Source: Flavobacterium tagetis (lineage in GTDB: Bacteria; Bacteroidota; Bacteroidia; Flavobacteriales; Flavobacteriaceae). From it: 64,000 bases of DNA. The stretch lies in assembly GCF_016735615.1 (NCBI RefSeq), contig NZ_JAERSF010000002.1, positions 1,426,001 through 1,490,000 of the forward strand, written 5' to 3'. Below the pieces are notes generated by a model. It had not been told where the DNA came from. It saw only the letters and a list, made by a program, of their open reading frames with translations, and made no database searches. The translations under genes and the position numbers were made by a program. Of the stretch, positions 60,998 to 64,000 are shown piece after piece. Position 1 is the first letter of the stretch, and the number at the start of each line of letters is the position of its first letter.

Positions 60998-61495
60998 ATG
61001 AGTATTATTTTAAGACCTGCAACAACAAGCGATTTACAAAAGATTCTGGAAATTGTAAATCATTCTATTTTGCATACTACAGCCAATTATAGTTATGAAA
61101 TCCAGACTTTGGAAGTTCAGACAAAATGGTTTGAAGATAAAAAAGCTAAAAACCTTCCTGTAATTGTAGCCGATTTAGATGGTGAAGTTGTCGGTTTTGG
61201 GAGCTATGGACAGTTTAGAGAAAAAATTGGCTATCAATATACTGTTGAACATTCTGTTTATGTAGTCGATAATATAATAGGAAAAGGAATTGGCTCTAAA
61301 CTTTTGACAGAATTAATCCGTTTGGCTAAAGAACAGGGTTATCATGTTATGATTGGCGCAATTGACGCTGATAATGCTGGAAGCATTGCTTTCCATGAAA
61401 AATTCGGATTTGTAGCTACAGGAACAATTCGAGAAGTAGGCTATAAATTTGACCACTGGCTGGACTTAGTTTTTATGCAACTTATTTTGAAATAG
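60998..61495 (+). CDS. GNAT-family N-acetyltransferase
   Basis: 165 residues: ILRPATTSDLQKILEIVNH at the start, YTVEHSVYVVDNIIGKGIGSKLLTELIRLAKEQGY near 84-118 (acetyl-CoA site), and AGSIAFHEKFGFVATGTIREVGYKFDHWLDLVFMQL, the pattern of phosphinothricin acetyltransferase-like enzymes. Substrate not certain. Confidence 0.88.
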   Translation: MSIILRPATTSDLQKILEIVNHSILHTTANYSYEIQTLEVQTKWFEDKKAKNLPVIVADLDGEVVGFGSYGQFREKIGYQYTVEHSVYVVDNIIGKGIGSKLLTELIRLAKEQGYHVMIGAIDADNAGSIAFHEKFGFVATGTIREVGYKFDHWLDLVFMQLILK

Positions 61496-61507
61496 TCATT
61501 TTTCGTT

Positions 61508-61580
61508 TGTCAGACTGAGCGGAGTCGAAGTCCGGCAAAGCCATTCAACAGCAAAAGCTTCGACTCCGCTCAGCCTGGCA
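61508..61580. repeat. GAGCGGAGTCGAAG inverted repeat
   Basis: Arms 61508-61530 and 61558-61580 match at 21 of 23 positions as inverted copies, with the perfect core TGAGCGGAGTCGAAG. This word is a well-known dispersed element of Flavobacterium; a half copy lies at 53106-53118. Confidence 0.7.
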
Positions 61581-61588
61581 TTCGTTTA

Positions 61589-61630
61589 AAAAAAAGACTC
61601 AAATTTGAATTCCAAATTTGAGTCTTTTTT
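61589..61630. terminator. Bidirectional intrinsic terminator
   Basis: AAGACTCAAATTTG and CAAATTTGAGTCTT pair perfectly with A and T runs on either side, between the convergent GNAT and glutathione peroxidase genes. Confidence 0.88.
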
Positions 61631-61635
61631 ATGCT

Positions 61636-62223
61636 TTAGCTTTTAATCCAATTGATAACCTCAGGTTCTGTCACTAAAGTTTTTGGTTTAATTACTTTTA
61701 CCAACTCTCCTTTTTCGTTAATTAGGTATTTTTGAAAATTCCATTCAACTTCAGAATCTTGCAGACCATTTCTAGATTTCTCAGTTAAGAATTTATAAAC
61801 TTCACACATATCACTTCCTTTAACAGAAACTTTGTTCATCATCGGGAAAGTTACACCATAATTCTGCTGACAGAAAGTTTCAATTTCTTTAGCTGTTCCT
61901 GGTTCTTGCGAGGCAAAGTTATTTGCTGGAAAACCAACAATTACAAAACCTTTATCTTTATATTCTTTGTAAACCGCTTCTAAATCTTTGTACTGTGGAG
62001 TTAATCCGCATTTTGAAGCTGTATTTACAATCATGATTTTTTTGCCTTTCAAGGATGCAAAATCAAAAGTATCACCCGATAAATCTTCTACTTTAAATTG
62101 ATAGATTGTTTCTTTTGCCATGGTTTTATCTTTTTTAGATAATTTGTTTGAACTAGTTTGAGCATTTAATCCTGTTACAGACAAAACAGCTGCTCCAAAT
62201 AGTATAAATAGTATTTTTTTCAT
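61636..62223 (-). CDS. Glutathione peroxidase-family thiol peroxidase
   Basis: 195 residues from the ATG at 62223 (the open frame extends to 62286 but the signal peptide starts here). Signal peptide to about 20 (TGLNA). Catalytic Cys72 in NTASKCGLTPQY, then FPANNFASQEPGTAKEIETFCQ (with the resolving-type region) and VEWNFQKYLINEKGE. It reduces peroxides, probably with thioredoxin rather than glutathione, in the periplasm. Confidence 0.9.
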   Translation of the reverse strand: MKKILFILFGAAVLSVTGLNAQTSSNKLSKKDKTMAKETIYQFKVEDLSGDTFDFASLKGKKIMIVNTASKCGLTPQYKDLEAVYKEYKDKGFVIVGFPANNFASQEPGTAKEIETFCQQNYGVTFPMMNKVSVKGSDMCEVYKFLTEKSRNGLQDSEVEWNFQKYLINEKGELVKVIKPKTLVTEPEVINWIKS

Positions 62224-62303
62224 CTTATAATTTTTTATAAAATTAGCTAAAATCCATTTTACAAAAACTTTTTTTTTGCTAATCAAAAGTTAAATAAAAA
62301 ATG

Positions 62304-62332
62304 AAGCCTAACGTTAATCAGACGTTAGGCTT
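62304..62332 (-). terminator. Terminator-like hairpin upstream of the peroxidase gene
   Basis: AAGCCTAACGT and ACGTTAGGCTT pair perfectly. On the minus strand it is followed by CATTTTTTATTT. Since no known gene ends here, it points to a minus-strand transcript in 62333-62760. Confidence 0.6.
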
Positions 62333-62999
62333 CCCCCCATACAAACAAATCAAACCATGAATTAATTATTATGCAATCTTTTATAAATTATAGTTGATGA
62401 CTCGGTTTATGTTAAAAATTCGTTTATCCCCCATATGTCAAACGTCTTTCAAAAAGTTATTGGCTTGTATGATGTTTCGTTAAATTCTAAAATAGTCGAG
62501 ACATATTAAAAAAATCTTCAACTTGGAAGTCCGAGTACATCAACTATATAATATTTTATGTTTTAACGTCTTTTGCAAACAGATATGCTTTAACCATTAA
62601 TTGACAAATTATTTCTTGTATGTCCAGCTTGGCAATCTTCTTTCAGAAAATCTTTTTTAGTAAAAATGGTTAATGATAAAACTGTTGTTAATCCAACTAT
62701 TAATATTCTTACTATTATTTTGCTATCCATAGGTCTTCAATAATGTTCTAACAACAGTTTTTAAAAAAATTATGACTGTAAATAAGATCTTTCTCACCTT
62801 ATTAAATTCATTTACGTAATTGGATTGTTTTTGGTTTTAAAAAAAGTGAAAAAAAAGTACTTTTTTTCTTAACCCCTTATTTTCTTAGGTTTTGGACTGT
62901 TAAAAAAAATATAAAAATGAAGAAAAAATAAATTAACTTTATAACAGGTAAGCATATAACATCCTAACTTTTAATGTTTAAACTTAAATATCCAAATCT
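62333..62999. other. 667-base gap before the second ECF sigma gene
   Basis: No long gene. It holds the minus-strand ORF at 62590-62730, the hairpin to its left, and A/T-rich sequence with T runs up to the sigma gene. I see no clear -33/-7 pair for the sigma gene. Confidence 0.6.
62590..62730 (-). CDS. Possible small single-TM protein
   Basis: 46 residues, MDSKIIVRILIVGLTTVLSL followed by TIFTKKDFLKEDCQAGHTRNNL: one membrane segment after a short N-terminus and a charged tail with Cys and His. It reads toward the terminator at 62304-62332. No family known to me; chance ORF is possible. Confidence 0.35.
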   Translation of the reverse strand: MDSKIIVRILIVGLTTVLSLTIFTKKDFLKEDCQAGHTRNNLSING

Positions 63000-63530
63000 A
63001 TGAGTCAAGAAGAACTGCTAGTTTTAATTTATCAAAAGGACGAAAAAGCTTTTACACATTTGTACGATATGTACTCAAAAAGTTTATTTTCAGTCATTCA
63101 TGTCTTAATCAAAAATCGAGAAGAAGCAGAAGATGTTCTTCAGGATGTTTTTGTCAAAATCTGGAAAAACATCGATTCTTATAACGAGAGTAAAGGCCGA
63201 TTCTACACTTGGATCCTTAATATCGCCCGTAACACTTCAATCGATAAACTTCGTTCTAAAGACTACAACAACGGTCAAAAAAACCTTTCATCAGATAATT
63301 TCGTAAATCTCTTAGACGAGAGCAATAAATTGAGTCATAAACTTGATGCAATTGGAATTCAAGAGTTTGTAAAAAAACTAAAACCAAAATGTATCGAAAT
63401 AATCAATTTATTGTTTTTTAAAGGATATACCCAGCAAGAAGCTTCAGAAGAATTGGCATTGCCACTGGGAACTATCAAAACACAAAACAGAAACTGTATT
63501 AACGATTTACGTAATTATTTGAAGATATAA
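63000..63530 (+). CDS. ECF-type RNA polymerase sigma factor
   Basis: 176 residues: region 2 (FTHLYDMYSKSLFSVIHVLIKNREEAEDVLQDVFVKIWKN, then FYTWILNIARNTSIDKLRSKD) and region 4 (LKPKCIEIINLLFFKGYTQQEASEELALPLGTIKTQNRNCINDLR). Its stop overlaps the start of an anti-sigma gene by one base (TAATG), the standard sigma/anti-sigma pair. Confidence 0.92.
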   Translation: MSQEELLVLIYQKDEKAFTHLYDMYSKSLFSVIHVLIKNREEAEDVLQDVFVKIWKNIDSYNESKGRFYTWILNIARNTSIDKLRSKDYNNGQKNLSSDNFVNLLDESNKLSHKLDAIGIQEFVKKLKPKCIEIINLLFFKGYTQQEASEELALPLGTIKTQNRNCINDLRNYLKI

Positions 63531-64000
63531 TGGAAGCACAAGAATATATAGAATCAGGAATTTTAGAGCTGTACGTTTATGGCTTATTAAGTGAAAAAGA
63601 AAATCTCGAAATTGCCGAAATGGCAAAAAAAAATCCAGAAATGGATCAGGAAATTATCTCGATAGAAAAAGCTGTCATTGCACTTTCTTCAAGTTTTTCT
63701 CCTTTCCATTCTGTGGAAAATTTCGAAAAAATTAAAGCTCGTCTTGAACTTAAACACGGAAAAGTAGTCGACATGAAACCTGCTTCTAACTGGTCTCAAT
63801 ATGTGGGCTGGGCAGCGGCTGTACTTTTATTACTAGGTTTAGGATATCAAACTTTAGAATTGACTAAAACTAAAGAAGCCATTTCTACTGTTGGAAATGA
63901 AAAGAATAAAATTCAAAGAGAATACGCATTTTTAGATCAGCAGAATAAAGAAACTGAGAAAAACTTAAGCATTGTAAGAGATATTAAGAATACAGGTGTA
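63530..64000 (+). CDS. Anti-sigma factor (3'-partial)
   Basis: 157 codons are in the window and the gene runs off the end. The N-terminal ~75 residues form the anti-sigma part (YIESGILELYVYGLLSEKENLEIAEMAKKNPEMDQEI, as in RskA-like proteins of Bacteroidota), with one membrane segment near 91-105 (YVGWAAAVLLLLGLGYQ) and a helical coiled-coil beyond. It should hold the sigma factor encoded just upstream at the membrane until a signal releases it. Confidence 0.85.
   Translation, partial: MEAQEYIESGILELYVYGLLSEKENLEIAEMAKKNPEMDQEIISIEKAVIALSSSFSPFHSVENFEKIKARLELKHGKVVDMKPASNWSQYVGWAAAVLLLLGLGYQTLELTKTKEAISTVGNEKNKIQREYAFLDQQNKETEKNLSIVRDIKNTGV

Noticed and set aside
1..64000. Prophage, insertion sequence, integrase or CRISPR array
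   Set aside because: No transposase, integrase, phage structural or cas-like protein is seen, and no regular array of spaced repeats occurs.

Overview
The window is a stretch of AT-rich chromosome from a member of the Flavobacteriaceae, most likely Flavobacterium. This rests on several things: promoters of the Bacteroidota type (TTG, about 19 bp, TAnnTTTG), a Bacteroidota-style long signal peptidase I with an extra N-terminal membrane domain, a menaquinone pathway, a putative bacillithiol disulfide reductase, a deoxyhypusine-synthase-like protein next to arginine decarboxylase, almost no Shine-Dalgarno sequences, and many short palindromic intergenic repeats typical of this genus. I see no prophage, insertion sequence, integrase or CRISPR array.

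Layout. 1-16 kb is accessory: a transglutaminase-like protein, a lipoprotein, an ABC-F ATPase, an Ntn-type amidase, an ArsR/SRPBCC/DoxX/DUF4256 operon with a doubled operator, a string of small unlinked enzymes (DUF2200, two VOC proteins, a hexapeptide acyltransferase, a SUKH protein), a ChrB-AraC fusion, endonuclease V, a serine hydrolase, an HD hydrolase, a doubly broken membrane gene, and a Crp/Fnr regulator followed by an MBL hydrolase. 16-24 kb holds an ECF sigma factor, signal peptidase I, tRNA-Tyr and tRNA-Val, an MsbA-like exporter, proline dehydrogenase and aroB. 24-28 kb is a polyamine block (arginine decarboxylase, deoxyhypusine-synthase-like enzyme, acidic protein). 28-36 kb has recQ, a DinB protein, PEP carboxylase, an Lrp regulator, and an M14 peptidase divergent from an XRE regulator with five matching operators between them. 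36-46 kb has an acyltransferase, a methyltransferase, an M23 peptidase with small envelope proteins, an APC permease, a class V aminotransferase, msrA and selO.

45.8-50.5 kb contains a duplicated two-gene cassette: a membrane-anchored double-OmpA protein plus a small membrane protein with a helix-hairpin-helix-like tail. The two copies flank ypdA and a CYTH gene. The first copy's small partner is interrupted by a +1 frame change exactly at TAT CTT TGA, the same core as the RF2 (prfB) programmed frameshift. 50.6-59.6 kb is a minus-strand run containing menC, menA, menB and menD with cvfB, DUF2853, UPF0173 and TPR genes between them. The end holds a thioredoxin-like TPR protein, a GNAT acetyltransferase, a glutathione peroxidase, and an ECF sigma factor with the start of its anti-sigma factor (cut by the window end).

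The items most worth a second look are the OmpA/HhH cassette with its RF2-like frameshift site, the five-site operator array around the XRE regulator, the arginine-rich short ORF ahead of arginine decarboxylase, the ChrB-AraC fusion, and the ~70-bp palindromic element present in two opposite copies.
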